In this document: piece by piece, positions 43,728 to 54,537 of the stretch
How the letters are laid out: each line of letters opens with the position of its first letter
How positions within the stretch are numbered: position 1 is the stretch's first letter
Source of the DNA: WTGU01 sp965200925
Lineage (GTDB): Bacteria > Pseudomonadota > Alphaproteobacteria > UBA828
Length of the DNA stretch: 64,000 nucleotides
Assembly (NCBI GenBank): GCA_965200925.1
Contig: OZ241738.1
Location: 3,286,001 to 3,350,000 of the forward strand
Direction: 5' to 3'
Position numbers and translations under genes: made by a program
The notes under the pieces: model-generated
The model's database searches: none
Seen by the model: the letters and a program-made list of their open reading frames with translations, nothing else
What the model was told of the DNA's origin: nothing

Positions 43728-45407
43728 GGCATCGAAGGGCAGGCGGGTTGAGGCCCTGACGCATGGCGGGGTGAAGCGGCGCAACGTGCCGACGGCGGAG
43801 GCGCAGCCGCTGATGGCGGACGAGGACAAGGCGCCCGTCCGCCTCGCCTACGAGCGCCGCAACCGGGACCTCGACCCGCAGCTGGTCTGGCGCGGCAAGG
43901 ACCCCGACGAAGCGGACCTGATCGTCCAGGCGCCGCCGCTCTACATCCAGGAGAAGGTGCATCCGAAGGTTCTGATCGACGACCTGCTGCGCGAGGCGAA
44001 GCGCCGCCGTGCCGAGGCCGCCGAAGACGCGCCGGACCTGATTCGCCGATTTCAACGGCCTGCCGGAGGGCGCGGCGCGGACGGAGTATTACCGCCACGA
44101 CGCCAACTGGTCGAACCGCATGATCCTGGGCGATGCGCTGCAAGTCATGGGGAGCCTTGCCGAGCGCGAGGGGCTGCGCGGCAAGGTGCAGTGCATCTAT
44201 CTCGACCCGCCCTACGGCATCCGCTTCAACTCCAACTTCCAGTGGTCCACCACCAGCCGCGACGTGAAGGACGGCAAGGCCGCGCACGTCACCCGCGAGC
44301 CGGAGCAGGTGAAGGCGTTCCGCGACACCTGGCGGGACGGCATTCATTCCTACTTGAGCTATTTGCGCGACCGGCTGACGGTGGCGCGCGACCTGCTGGC
44401 GGAAAGCGGCTCGGTCTTCGTGCAGATCGGCGACGAGAACGTGCATCGGGTGCGGGCGGTGATGGATGAGGTGTTCGGGGAGGGGAATTTTGTCAACCAG
44501 ATAAACTGCCGCACGAACAGCGGAACCACAAGAGGTGACTCACTCAAGCGAACGAACGACTACTTGCTTTGGTACGCAAAGAATGTTGAAACCAAGAAGT
44601 TTCGGCGACTATTGGTCGAGCGTGATGTCGAAACAACCATGTATAGCCAACTCTTACTTGATGATTCCTCGTTCCGCGCCATGACTCAAGAAGAGAAGAA
44701 GAGGCCGCAACTTATCCCTAGCAATGCCAAGCCTTATACAAAACTGCCGCTCCATTCTATGGCTGCTGGAGATCATGCACCGCGAAAAGCATTCGGAAAG
44801 CATTGGAAAATACCTCGTAACCGTAGTTGGCGCCATTCTCTGGCCGGTTTCGATCGGCTCTTGCGGTCATCTCGGATAGAAGCAGATCGGAACGTCCTCC
44901 GTAGCCGCTACTTCCACAGCGACTATATTGCGTCCGAGCTAACCGAGACTTGGGCGGATACAGGCCCCGAAATGGACAAATCCTATGTAGTCCAAACGTC
45001 AGATCGGATTGTCCAACGCTGCCTCCTGATGACCACCGACCCCGGCGACCTCGTGCTCGACCCGACCTGCGGTTCCGGCACCACGGCCACCGTCGCCGAG
45101 CAATGGGGAAGGCGCTGGATCACCATCGACACCTCCCGCGTCGCCCTGGCGCTGGCCCGCGCGCGGATCATGGGCGCGCGCTATCCGTGGTATCTGCTCG
45201 CCGACAGCCCCGAAGGCCGGAAGAAGGAAGCCGCACTCACCGGCCGCGCGCTCGCCGAAACCCCGACCGGCGGCGACGTCCGCCAGGGCTTCGTCTACGA
45301 GCGCGTCCCCCACGTCACGCTGAAGTCCATCGCCAACAATGCCGAGATCGACGCGATTTGGGAGAAGTGGCGGGAGGTGCTGGAGCCCTTGCGGAGCCGG
45401 TTGGGGT

Positions 45408-45480
45408 CAGTGGCCAGTGGTCGGTGGATATGTGGAGGGGATGACCGGCCACTGGCAACCGGCGACCGGCCACCGGCCGA
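45408..45480. repeat. Heptamer palindromic repeat, copy B, in frame inside mod
   Basis: Reads in exact 7-base register: AGTGGCC, AGTGGTC, GGTGGAT, then ATGTGGAGGGGATG, then ACCGGCC, ACTGGCA, ACCGGCG, ACCGGCC, ACCGGCC. In the mod frame it adds 'SVASGRWICGGDDRPLATGD' between normal family blocks without a stop. Confidence 0.85.
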
Positions 45481-46194
45481 ATGGCAAATCCCCCGCGAGG
45501 CCGGCGCCGACTGGCCCGACGAGGCGAAGGCGGCGCACGCCGATTTCTGGGACGCCCGCATCGCCCGGCAGCGCGAGATCGACGCTGCCATCGCCCGCCA
45601 CGCCGATACCGAATATCTCTACGACAAGCCTTATGCCGACAAGGCGCGCGTCCGCGTCGCCGGGCCGTTCACCGTCGAGAGTCTGGCGCCGCACCGGATG
45701 CTGGCGGTGGACGAGAACGACGAGGTCTTCCGCGGCCTGACCGACGGCGGGCCCGATTACGGCGAGGGGCCGGATTTCGCCGCCATGGTCCTGGAGAACC
45801 TGAAGACCGCCGGCGTCCAGCAGGCGCACAGGGAAGACCGCATCGCCTTCGCGGCGCTCACGCCCTGGCCGGGCAAGTACGTCTGCGCCGAGGGGCGCTA
45901 CCGGGAGGGCGGCGGGGAAGGCGCGGTCCAGCGCCGCGCCGGGGTCTTCATCGGGCCCGAGTTCGGCACCGTGCAGCGCCCGGACCTCGTCGCCGCGGCG
46001 CGCGAGGCGGCGGAGGCCGGCTTCGACGTGCTGATCGCCTGCGCCTTCAGCTACGAGGCCCACGCCACCGAGTTCGAGAAGCTGGGCCGCGTGCCCGTCC
46101 TCAAGGCGCGCATGAACGCGGACCTGCACATGGCGGGCGATCTGAAGAACACCGGCAAGGGGAACCTGTTCGTCGTCTTCGGGGAACCGGATGT

Positions 46195-46229
46195 TGAAGT
46201 GGCCAGTGGTCAGTGGCTGGTGGCCGGAA
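46195..46229 (+). repeat. Heptamer repeat, copy C (left flank of the four-helix-bundle gene)
   Basis: AGTGGCC-AGTGGTC-AGTGGCT-GGTGGCC-GG in period 7, directly after the mod codons for 'VVFGEPD'. It is the forward-facing arm; copy D, inverted, lies 400 bases on, beyond the four-helix-bundle gene. Confidence 0.8.
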
Positions 46230-46250
46230 ACGGGAAGATGATTGCGCGTT

Positions 46251-46619
46251 ATGAGCACGTCAAAGAGCTATCGGGACTTGGAAGTCTGGCAGAAATCAAT
46301 GGAGCTGGCGGAAGAGGTCTATCAGATCTCTGCCGGGTGGCCGGCGCAGGAGCGGTTCGGTTTGACCGGTCAGGTGCGTCGCGCAACGGTGTCCATCCCG
46401 GCGAACATCGCGGAGGGAGCGGAGCGACACGGAACGCGAGAGTTTCTCCAGTTTCTGGGGATAGCGAGCGGCTCTCTGGCGGAAACGGAGACCCTTCTGA
46501 TTCTGGCCCGGAGGCTGGAGATGTCTCCGCCCGAACGGATTTCACCGCTTCTGGAACGGGCCGGGGAGATCGGACGGATGCTCAACGGTCTCAAGCGATC
46601 ATTGCGATCGAGGCGTTGA
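46251..46619 (+). CDS. Four-helix-bundle protein of the 23S rRNA intervening-sequence (IVP/S23) family, nested in mod
   Basis: A 122-residue protein with the whole family signature: 'YRDLEVWQKSMELAEEVYQI', 'ERFGLTGQVRRATVSIPANI', 'AEGAERHGTREFLQFLGIAS', 'GSLAETETLLILARRLEM'. Relatives are encoded in intervening sequences of 23S rRNA genes and as stand-alone or retroelement-accessory genes; they form pentameric four-helix bundles that bind nucleic acid. Start ATG 46251 (TTG at 46242 is possible). It lies in another frame inside the open mod frame, flanked by inverted copies C and D of the heptamer repeat, so it appears to have arrived as part of an insertion. Confidence 0.88.
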   Translation: MSTSKSYRDLEVWQKSMELAEEVYQISAGWPAQERFGLTGQVRRATVSIPANIAEGAERHGTREFLQFLGIASGSLAETETLLILARRLEMSPPERISPLLERAGEIGRMLNGLKRSLRSRR

Positions 46620-46635
46620 ACGACGGCGACTTCCC

Positions 46636-46668
46636 GCTCTCACTGACCACCGGCCACTGGTCACAAGT
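46636..46668 (-). repeat. Heptamer repeat, copy D (right flank, inverted)
   Basis: CACTGACC-ACCGGCC-ACTGGTC-ACAAGT, the complement of the AGTGGNN words, in frame in mod as 'SLTTGHWSQ' just before the family block 'VTIHGVDVFHPNTGEVRSDG'. It mirrors copy C. Confidence 0.75.
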
Positions 46669-47037
46669 CACCATCCACGGCGTCGACGTGTTCCACCCCA
46701 ACACCGGCGAGGTCCGCAGCGACGGCCCGGAGGGCATCGCCTGCTGGTTCGTGGACACCGACTATGACGAAGAGAGCTTCTTCGTCCGCCACGCCTACTT
46801 CCTGGGCGCGAACGACCCCTACAAGGCACTGAAGACCACGCTGAAGGCCGAAATCGACCCGGACGCCTGGGCGACGCTGAACAGTGCCACCTCCCGCCCC
46901 TTCCCCCGCCCGGCACGGGGCCGCATCGCCGTCAAGGTCATCAACCACCTGGGCGACGAGGCGATGAAGGTGTTCCGGGTGTGACGGGGGCCGTGCTAAG
47001 GTCGCATCCGGCCTCCAGCGAGGAAGACAGCACCGCC

Positions 47038-48195
47038 ATGCCTGAGGAGCCGAACGGCCGTCTGCATCTCCCCAGCCTGTCGATCAGGGGGTTCCGGGGG
47101 ATCAGGGAGCTTGAGATACCACGCCTGGGGCGCGTGACCCTGCTCGCGGGAAAGAATGGAGTCGGCAAGACGGCCACGCTCGAGGCGGTGCGGCTCTATG
47201 CGTCGCGCGGCCGGGAGCGGGTGTTGTCCGTGCTGTCGAGGCGACATGAGGAATTCGCCTCCGCCATCGGCGAGGACGACAACAGAATGCTCGTGCCCGA
47301 TCTCGGGGCCCTGTTCCACGGCCGCGACATTGCGTCCAATTCCCGCATCGAGATCGGTTCGAAGGATGGTTCAAGCGACCGCATCCTCAAGATCGAAGCG
47401 GCGATTCCGAGCGCGAAACAGGCAGATAGTCTTGAGAGGCTGCACCACGGCGCGCCGCCGGATGCTTCTCCATTGGTGATGGCAGCCTCATTCGCGAACC
47501 ACAGGTGGACGATAGCTTGGTCTCTTCAGCATTACGCCGATACCGGAGGGAGAGAAGATGCTCGGGTTTACCGGCGGCTTGTCGATGATCGGGAAGAACT
47601 GCCGCCGGAACAGAGCTGTCAGTCGCTGGGGCCGCGCTTGCCGAGCAACAATAAGGTGGCCAGGCTCTGGGACAGGATCGCCCTCACGGACGACGAGGGC
47701 CGTGCGGTCCGGGCTTTGAACCTCGTGCTCGACGGCAAGGTGGATCGGGTGACGATGATCGGGGATAATTCATCGCGATATAATCGGCGAGTCGATGGTC
47801 GGCGTGTTGTCGTGAAGTTGCGAGATTATGACAGACCCGTGCCGTTGCGGAGCCTCGGCGACGGCGCGGCGCGTCTGTTCGGGATGGCCCTCGCTCTCGC
47901 CGGTAGCCGGAACGGGTTTCTGGTCATCGACGAGGCGGAGAACGGCATCCATCACTCGGTGCATGGCGATTTCTGGCGCATGATCCTGCAGACGGCGGCG
48001 GAGAACGACGTGCAGGTCTTCGCCGCCACGCACAGCTTCGATTGCGTGCGGGGCTTCGCGCACGCCGCCATGGATTCCCCGGAAAGCGAAGGCGTTCTCG
48101 TGCGTCTGGAGAAACGGGATGAACGCACCCACGCCGTCGTGTACTCGGAATCGGCGCTCGAAACCGCGGCCGAGCAGGGCATCGAGGTCCGTTAG
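47038..48195 (+). CDS. AAA15/OLD-like ATPase of a two-gene defence-type system
   Basis: A 385-residue ABC-like ATPase of the AAA15/AAA21 kind. Walker A is 'VTLLAGKNGVGKTATLEAVR' after the typical 'LSIRGFRGIRELEIPRLGR' start. The ABC signature region is 'PVPLRSLGDGAARLFGMALA', Walker B is 'GFLVIDEAENGIHHSVHGDF', and the H-loop is 'VQVFAATHSFDCV'. There is no fused TOPRIM domain; the next gene supplies a TOPRIM-like protein 11 bases later. Start ATG 47038 is preferred; a GTG at 46981 overlapping the mod stop is an alternative. The pair resembles OLD/PARIS-like ATPase-plus-TOPRIM anti-phage systems; this role is inferred. Confidence 0.87.
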   Translation: MPEEPNGRLHLPSLSIRGFRGIRELEIPRLGRVTLLAGKNGVGKTATLEAVRLYASRGRERVLSVLSRRHEEFASAIGEDDNRMLVPDLGALFHGRDIASNSRIEIGSKDGSSDRILKIEAAIPSAKQADSLERLHHGAPPDASPLVMAASFANHRWTIAWSLQHYADTGGREDARVYRRLVDDREELPPEQSCQSLGPRLPSNNKVARLWDRIALTDDEGRAVRALNLVLDGKVDRVTMIGDNSSRYNRRVDGRRVVVKLRDYDRPVPLRSLGDGAARLFGMALALAGSRNGFLVIDEAENGIHHSVHGDFWRMILQTAAENDVQVFAATHSFDCVRGFAHAAMDSPESEGVLVRLEKRDERTHAVVYSESALETAAEQGIEVR

Positions 48196-48206
48196 ACGGG
48201 CGCGGC

Positions 48207-48815
48207 ATGGACCAACCCCTCAAGGTCCTGCTCGTCGAGGGACAGGACGATAAGCATGTTGTCGGGCACCTTTGGAGCCAGCTTCGTCAGTCGGAGCCGC
48301 CGTTCGACATTGTGGACAAGGGCAATATCGACGAACTGCTCAAGACCATCGAGCCCGAAATCAGGGCCCCCGATCGCGCGGCCGTCGGTATCGTCGCGGA
48401 CGCGAACGACGACCCAGGCGCGCGCTGGACCGCCGTCTCACACCGATTGCGGGAAGCGGACATCGTACCGCCTGGGGCCCTGTCCCCCGGCGGTACGATC
48501 ATAGATACCACCCCGCGTATCGGCGTCTGGTTGATGCCCGACAATCGATCGACCGGCGAGATCGAGGATTTCGTGCAACAGATGATCCCGCACGACGACC
48601 CTGCTTGGCCTCTGGCCCAACGATACATTCGGGACATCCCGGAAGAAGCGAGGAAATTCCGGCCCCACAAGACAAGCCGAGCCGAGCTCCATGCCTGGTT
48701 GGCCACGAGAGAGGAGCCAGGCTTCATGGGATCGGCCATCGGGCGCGGAGATTTGGAAACCGGCGGGCCGCTCTGCACCGAATTCGCGGAATGGATCGAA
48801 CGACTCTTCGCGTGA
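48207..48815 (+). CDS. DUF3226 TOPRIM-like protein
   Basis: A 202-residue protein of the DUF3226 type, a TOPRIM-like fold. It shows the N-terminal acidic residue in 'KVLLVEGQDDKHVVGHLWSQ' and the Asp cluster in 'AAVGIVADANDDPGARW', then 'RIGVWLMPDNRSTGEIEDFV' and 'QMIPHDDPAWPLAQRYI'. TOPRIM folds cut or join nucleic acid strands with Mg. It follows the AAA15 ATPase by 11 bases, probably acting with it as in other OLD-type two-gene systems. It is convergent with acnA. Confidence 0.87.
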   Translation: MDQPLKVLLVEGQDDKHVVGHLWSQLRQSEPPFDIVDKGNIDELLKTIEPEIRAPDRAAVGIVADANDDPGARWTAVSHRLREADIVPPGALSPGGTIIDTTPRIGVWLMPDNRSTGEIEDFVQQMIPHDDPAWPLAQRYIRDIPEEARKFRPHKTSRAELHAWLATREEPGFMGSAIGRGDLETGGPLCTEFAEWIERLFA

Positions 48816-48881
48816 CCGCATCCTCCACTCCCGGTGCGCGAACGAAAAATGCCGGCCGGGAGACCCGCGCACCCGGATAAT

Positions 48882-51590
<2,709 letters not shown>

Positions 51591-51677
51591 GGCCCGGCTC
51601 CTTCTTCCGCGCCGCTTCTTGCCGCGCGCGCCGCCGACAGGGTTTGCCGGTCTTCCAGGCCCGACCGGCGGGGGGCG

Positions 51678-51685
51678 CAAGATTT
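51678..51685. repeat. Left target-site duplication of the IS1595-type element
   Basis: CAAGATTT, matching CAGGATTT at 54522-54529 at seven of eight positions. Eight-base duplications are usual for IS1595-family insertions. Confidence 0.65.
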
Positions 51686-51801
51686 GGGATTATACGCCTG
51701 ACTGGCCGAAATCTCGATCCGGCTCCTTGAACCGACCCGAATCATCACCACGCAACCAGCCAAACAGGCAGGGCTTGCGGACGGGTGAAGAGGCCAGGAT
51801 A

Positions 51802-52746
51802 ATGGCGGAACGGGGTCCAGGCAAGGCGCACCGCGCAGGGCTGACGGCCATTGATCCGTTCAAGATGTTTCCCGACGACGCGGCGGCGGAACGCTGGTTC
51901 GAGGCGCAACGATGGCCGGCTGGCCGGTTCTGCCCCGACTGCGGTTCGACCAACACGGCCGTCGTCAAGGACCGCAAGCCCATGCCCTGCCGTTGTCGGG
52001 ACTGCCGCGGACACTTCTCCGTCCGCAAGGGCACGGTGATGCAGTCCAGCAAGGGCGGGCTGCAAAAGTGGGTCATCGCGCTGTACATGATGACCACCGG
52101 GACCGAAGGCACTTCAAGCATGAAGCCGTGCCGGGCGCTCGGCATCAGGCAGGGGACCGCATGGTTTCTGATGCAGCGCCTCCGCGAGGGCTTCATGCAG
52201 GGCGTCGGGAGGCCGTTTCCCGGCCCGGTCGAGGCGGACGAGACCTGTATCGGCGGCAAGCGGAAGAACATGACGAAGGCCAGGCGTGAGACCCTTTCCG
52301 GGCGCGGCGCGGTTGGCAAAGGCGCGGGCGCCGGCGCGAAGGATCGGGCGACGAAGCGTGTGAGCGCCGCCGTGGTTCCGGCGAGGGACGGCGCGACCTT
52401 GCAAGGCTTCGTGCGGGCGCGCGCCCGGGCCGGGGCTGTGGTCTGCGCCGACGACGCGGCCGCCTGTCGCGGCATGATGGGATTCGAGCATGAGGCGGCC
52501 AGGCACTCCGTCGGCGAATACGTCCGGGGCGAAGCCCGCACGAACGGCGTGGAGTCGTTCCGGGCGCTGCTCAAGAGGGGTTGTCAGGGAACCTTCCACC
52601 ACCTGAGCGAAAAGCATCTCGGCCGCTATGCCGCGGAATTCGCCGGTCGCCGCAATGTCCGGGACTTCGACACGAAGGACCAGATGGCGATGCCGGCGCG
52701 GGGCATGAATGGCAGGAGGCTTCGCTACGCGGATCTGATCGCGTGA
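51802..52746 (+). CDS. IS1595 family transposase
   Basis: A 314-residue DDE/DDN transposase. The N-terminal zinc ribbon has 'RFCPDCGSTNTAVV' and 'PCRCRDCRGHFSVRKGTVM'. The catalytic core shows 'PGPVEADETCIGGKRKN' (first Asp), 'AGAVVCADDAAACRGM' (second Asp) and 'EARTNGVESFRALLKRG' (Asn/Glu region). ATG 51802, with an in-frame extension upstream that lacks family sequence. Its stop overlaps the ATG of the methyltransferase gene, so both would be expressed together. It looks intact. Confidence 0.93.
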   Translation: MAERGPGKAHRAGLTAIDPFKMFPDDAAAERWFEAQRWPAGRFCPDCGSTNTAVVKDRKPMPCRCRDCRGHFSVRKGTVMQSSKGGLQKWVIALYMMTTGTEGTSSMKPCRALGIRQGTAWFLMQRLREGFMQGVGRPFPGPVEADETCIGGKRKNMTKARRETLSGRGAVGKGAGAGAKDRATKRVSAAVVPARDGATLQGFVRARARAGAVVCADDAAACRGMMGFEHEAARHSVGEYVRGEARTNGVESFRALLKRGCQGTFHHLSEKHLGRYAAEFAGRRNVRDFDTKDQMAMPARGMNGRRLRYADLIA

Positions 52747-54362
52747 TGCGGAACCGGCTCTATCGGGCCGATTGCAAAGGCGTCATCGACAGCCTGATCC
52801 GCGAGGGTATACAGGTCGATCTGGTCTACCTCGACCCGCCCTTCAACTCCAACCGCACCTACTCGATGCTGTTCAGTCAGAACGGCGTAACGGCGCAGCA
52901 AAAAGCCTACCACGACATGTGGGACTTCACGGACAGCACGCGCCAGCTCGTGCTCGATTTTCGAGATGAACTGAAGAAATGGGAACTGGCGGAGTCGTTC
53001 AAGGAGTTCATCCTGCTCTGGGTCAACATGCTGGAGCAAAGTTCGTCGGGCGAGAAAAAGCTTCTCAACTATTTGATGTACATGACGCAGCGTCTTGTCC
53101 TGCTCAAGAAGGTCCTGAAACCGACCGGCTCCATCTACATGCACTGCGACCCGACGGTCAGCCATTACGTCAAGGTCATCATGGACGGGATTTTCGGATT
53201 CGGGAATTTCCGCAACGAGGTCGTCTGGAAGCGGATGTCGTCGCATAACGACGCCAAGAGGTGGGGGAAAATCCACGATACTCTGCTGTTCTACACGATG
53301 TCGGAGACCTTCACATGGACTGGCGAGGCGCGGGTTCCCTATGACGACGCCTATATCGCCAAGAGCTATCGGCACGAGGATGATCGCGGTCGGTACATGA
53401 CCTCCCCGCTTCAGGCTCGCAGCTTGTCGGGAGGAGGCTATGAATACGAGTGGCGCGGCATCGCCGACATCTGGAAATTCCCGAAGCATCGTCTGGACGA
53501 ACTGGACGCAAACGGTGAAATCCACTGGCCTGCGAAGGCCGGGGGAACTCCACGTCGCAAGGTCTATCTTGACCTCTCGAAAGGTGTGCCGGTACAGGAT
53601 GTCATTACCGACATCCTGCGGAAGCGAGAGGCCACGGATTACCCGACGAAGAAGCCGGACGACCTGCTGAAACGTATCGTCCGGTCCTCGACCCGCGAAG
53701 GCGACATCGTTCTGGATCCTTTTTGTGGATGCGGCACGGCAATCGAAGTCGCGCACCGATTGAAACGGCGCTGGATCGGAATCGACATAAGCGGCCCGGC
53801 GGTTGACGAAATCGAGAACCGACTGGGCAAACACGGGCAACACCCCAGGACGCATTACGACCTGCTGGAAGGAAGCCCGGAAACGATGGGCGAATACAAC
53901 CGCCTCAATCCATACGAGAAGCAGGACTGGCTGATTCGCCGCCTCAACGGGCTTCCCAATCCTCGCAAGTCCGGGGACCGGGGGATCGACGGCGACATGG
54001 AAATTCACCTTGGCATCGACGAGAACGGTCGCGACCGGTGGGGCCGGATTGTCTTCTCCGTGAAGACCGGGAAGCAGCGCAAGCCTGAGCATGTGCGTGA
54101 ATTGCTCGGAACGATGCGAAGCGAGCGCGCGGACATCGGCGTGCTGATCCTTGACGTCGAGCCGACGGAGAGGATGGAAGAGGCTGCGAAGAAGGCGAAG
54201 GCGCTATCGTACCGGCAGCGGATGGACATGCCGCCGAAGGAATATGACAGAGTGCAGATTCTGACGGCCTACGAGATTATTGAGGGTGCAAAGATCGACT
54301 GCCCGCCCACGATGCAGATCGTCAGGAGGTTCCGGGAGGCGCAAACGGAGATGCAGGTATGA
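52746..54362 (+). CDS. DNA methyltransferase fused to an Mrr-like restriction nuclease domain (IS passenger)
   Basis: 538 residues in two parts. The N-terminal beta-class methyltransferase has 'LVYLDPPFNSNRTYSMLF' near residue 28 and, after the recognition region, 'DIVLDPFCGCGTAIEVAHRL' near 325. The C-terminal part after residue 385 ('NPYEKQDWLIRRLNGLPNPR') holds an Mrr/PD-(D/E)xK-like pattern: 'KSGDRGIDGDMEIHL' and 'GRIVFSVKTGKQRKPEHVRE'. Modification and cutting may thus sit in one chain, as in type IIG-like enzymes. ATG at 52746 shares bases with the transposase stop (TGATG). It is AT-richer than the flanking ccm genes. Confidence 0.85.
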   Translation: MRNRLYRADCKGVIDSLIREGIQVDLVYLDPPFNSNRTYSMLFSQNGVTAQQKAYHDMWDFTDSTRQLVLDFRDELKKWELAESFKEFILLWVNMLEQSSSGEKKLLNYLMYMTQRLVLLKKVLKPTGSIYMHCDPTVSHYVKVIMDGIFGFGNFRNEVVWKRMSSHNDAKRWGKIHDTLLFYTMSETFTWTGEARVPYDDAYIAKSYRHEDDRGRYMTSPLQARSLSGGGYEYEWRGIADIWKFPKHRLDELDANGEIHWPAKAGGTPRRKVYLDLSKGVPVQDVITDILRKREATDYPTKKPDDLLKRIVRSSTREGDIVLDPFCGCGTAIEVAHRLKRRWIGIDISGPAVDEIENRLGKHGQHPRTHYDLLEGSPETMGEYNRLNPYEKQDWLIRRLNGLPNPRKSGDRGIDGDMEIHLGIDENGRDRWGRIVFSVKTGKQRKPEHVRELLGTMRSERADIGVLILDVEPTERMEEAAKKAKALSYRQRMDMPPKEYDRVQILTAYEIIEGAKIDCPPTMQIVRRFREAQTEMQV

Positions 54363-54508
54363 GCACGAAGCAACCCAGGCCACGAGGCCGCCAGCCGAAG
54401 CCGATCCTGAAGATCGAGGCGACCCCGGAACGGGCCGCCCGCGCCATCTTCTCCGCCGTCGAGCCGCCCGACCCGAAGCGCCGAAGCGCACGGCGAGGCC
54501 GTGGCTAA
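54359..54508 (+). CDS. 49-residue basic protein at the end of the IS passenger operon
   Basis: The ATG at 54359 overlaps the methyltransferase stop (ATGA). The 49 residues are rich in Arg, Lys and Pro ('STKQPRPRGRQPKPILKIEA', ending 'RRSARRGRG'). No family is recognised; a small nucleic-acid-binding accessory is possible. Its stop lies 13 bases from the element's right end, so it belongs to the mobile unit. Confidence 0.6.
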   Translation: MSTKQPRPRGRQPKPILKIEATPERAARAIFSAVEPPDPKRRSARRGRG

Positions 54509-54521
54509 GCGTATAATCGCC

Positions 54522-54529
54522 CAGGATTT
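54522..54529. repeat. Right target-site duplication of the IS1595-type element
   Basis: CAGGATTT, one mismatch from the left copy at 51678-51685. The ccmA GTG follows eight bases later. Confidence 0.6.
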
Positions 54530-54537
54530 CTAGTCCG

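Larger units (their letters stand above)
43711..46984 (+). pseudogene. Type III-like DNA methyltransferase (Mod), frameshifted, with in-frame repeat insertions
   Basis: Beta-class adenine/cytosine-N4 methyltransferase, partner of the Res at 36.4 kb. ATG 43711 begins 110 codons ('GVKRRNVPTAEAQPLMADED') that end at an extra base near 44041; the body continues from 44042 in another frame, and an internal ATG at 44120 could restart it. The body has 'CIYLDPPYGIRFNSNF' (DPPY), the later SAM motif 'LDPTCGSGTTATVAEQWGRR', and the family tail 'RIAVKVINHLGDEAMKVFRV'. The target-recognition segment, about 44485-45010, is visibly AT-richer. Repeat copies B, C and D, and a four-helix-bundle gene, are inserted in frame. 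Activity is doubtful but not excluded. Confidence 0.85.
51686..54521 (+). mobile_element. IS1595-family element with methyltransferase-nuclease passenger
   Basis: The left end GGGATTATACGCCTGAC and the right end (complement) GGCGATTATACGCTTAG form imperfect terminal inverted repeats sharing GATTATACGCYT with a one-base offset. Inside, in one direction and with overlapping codons, are the transposase, a fused DNA methyltransferase-nuclease and a 49-residue basic protein. Flanking 8-mers agree at seven of eight. It sits in what was the divergent acnA-ccmA promoter region, ending 16 bases before the ccmA start codon. Confidence 0.82.
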
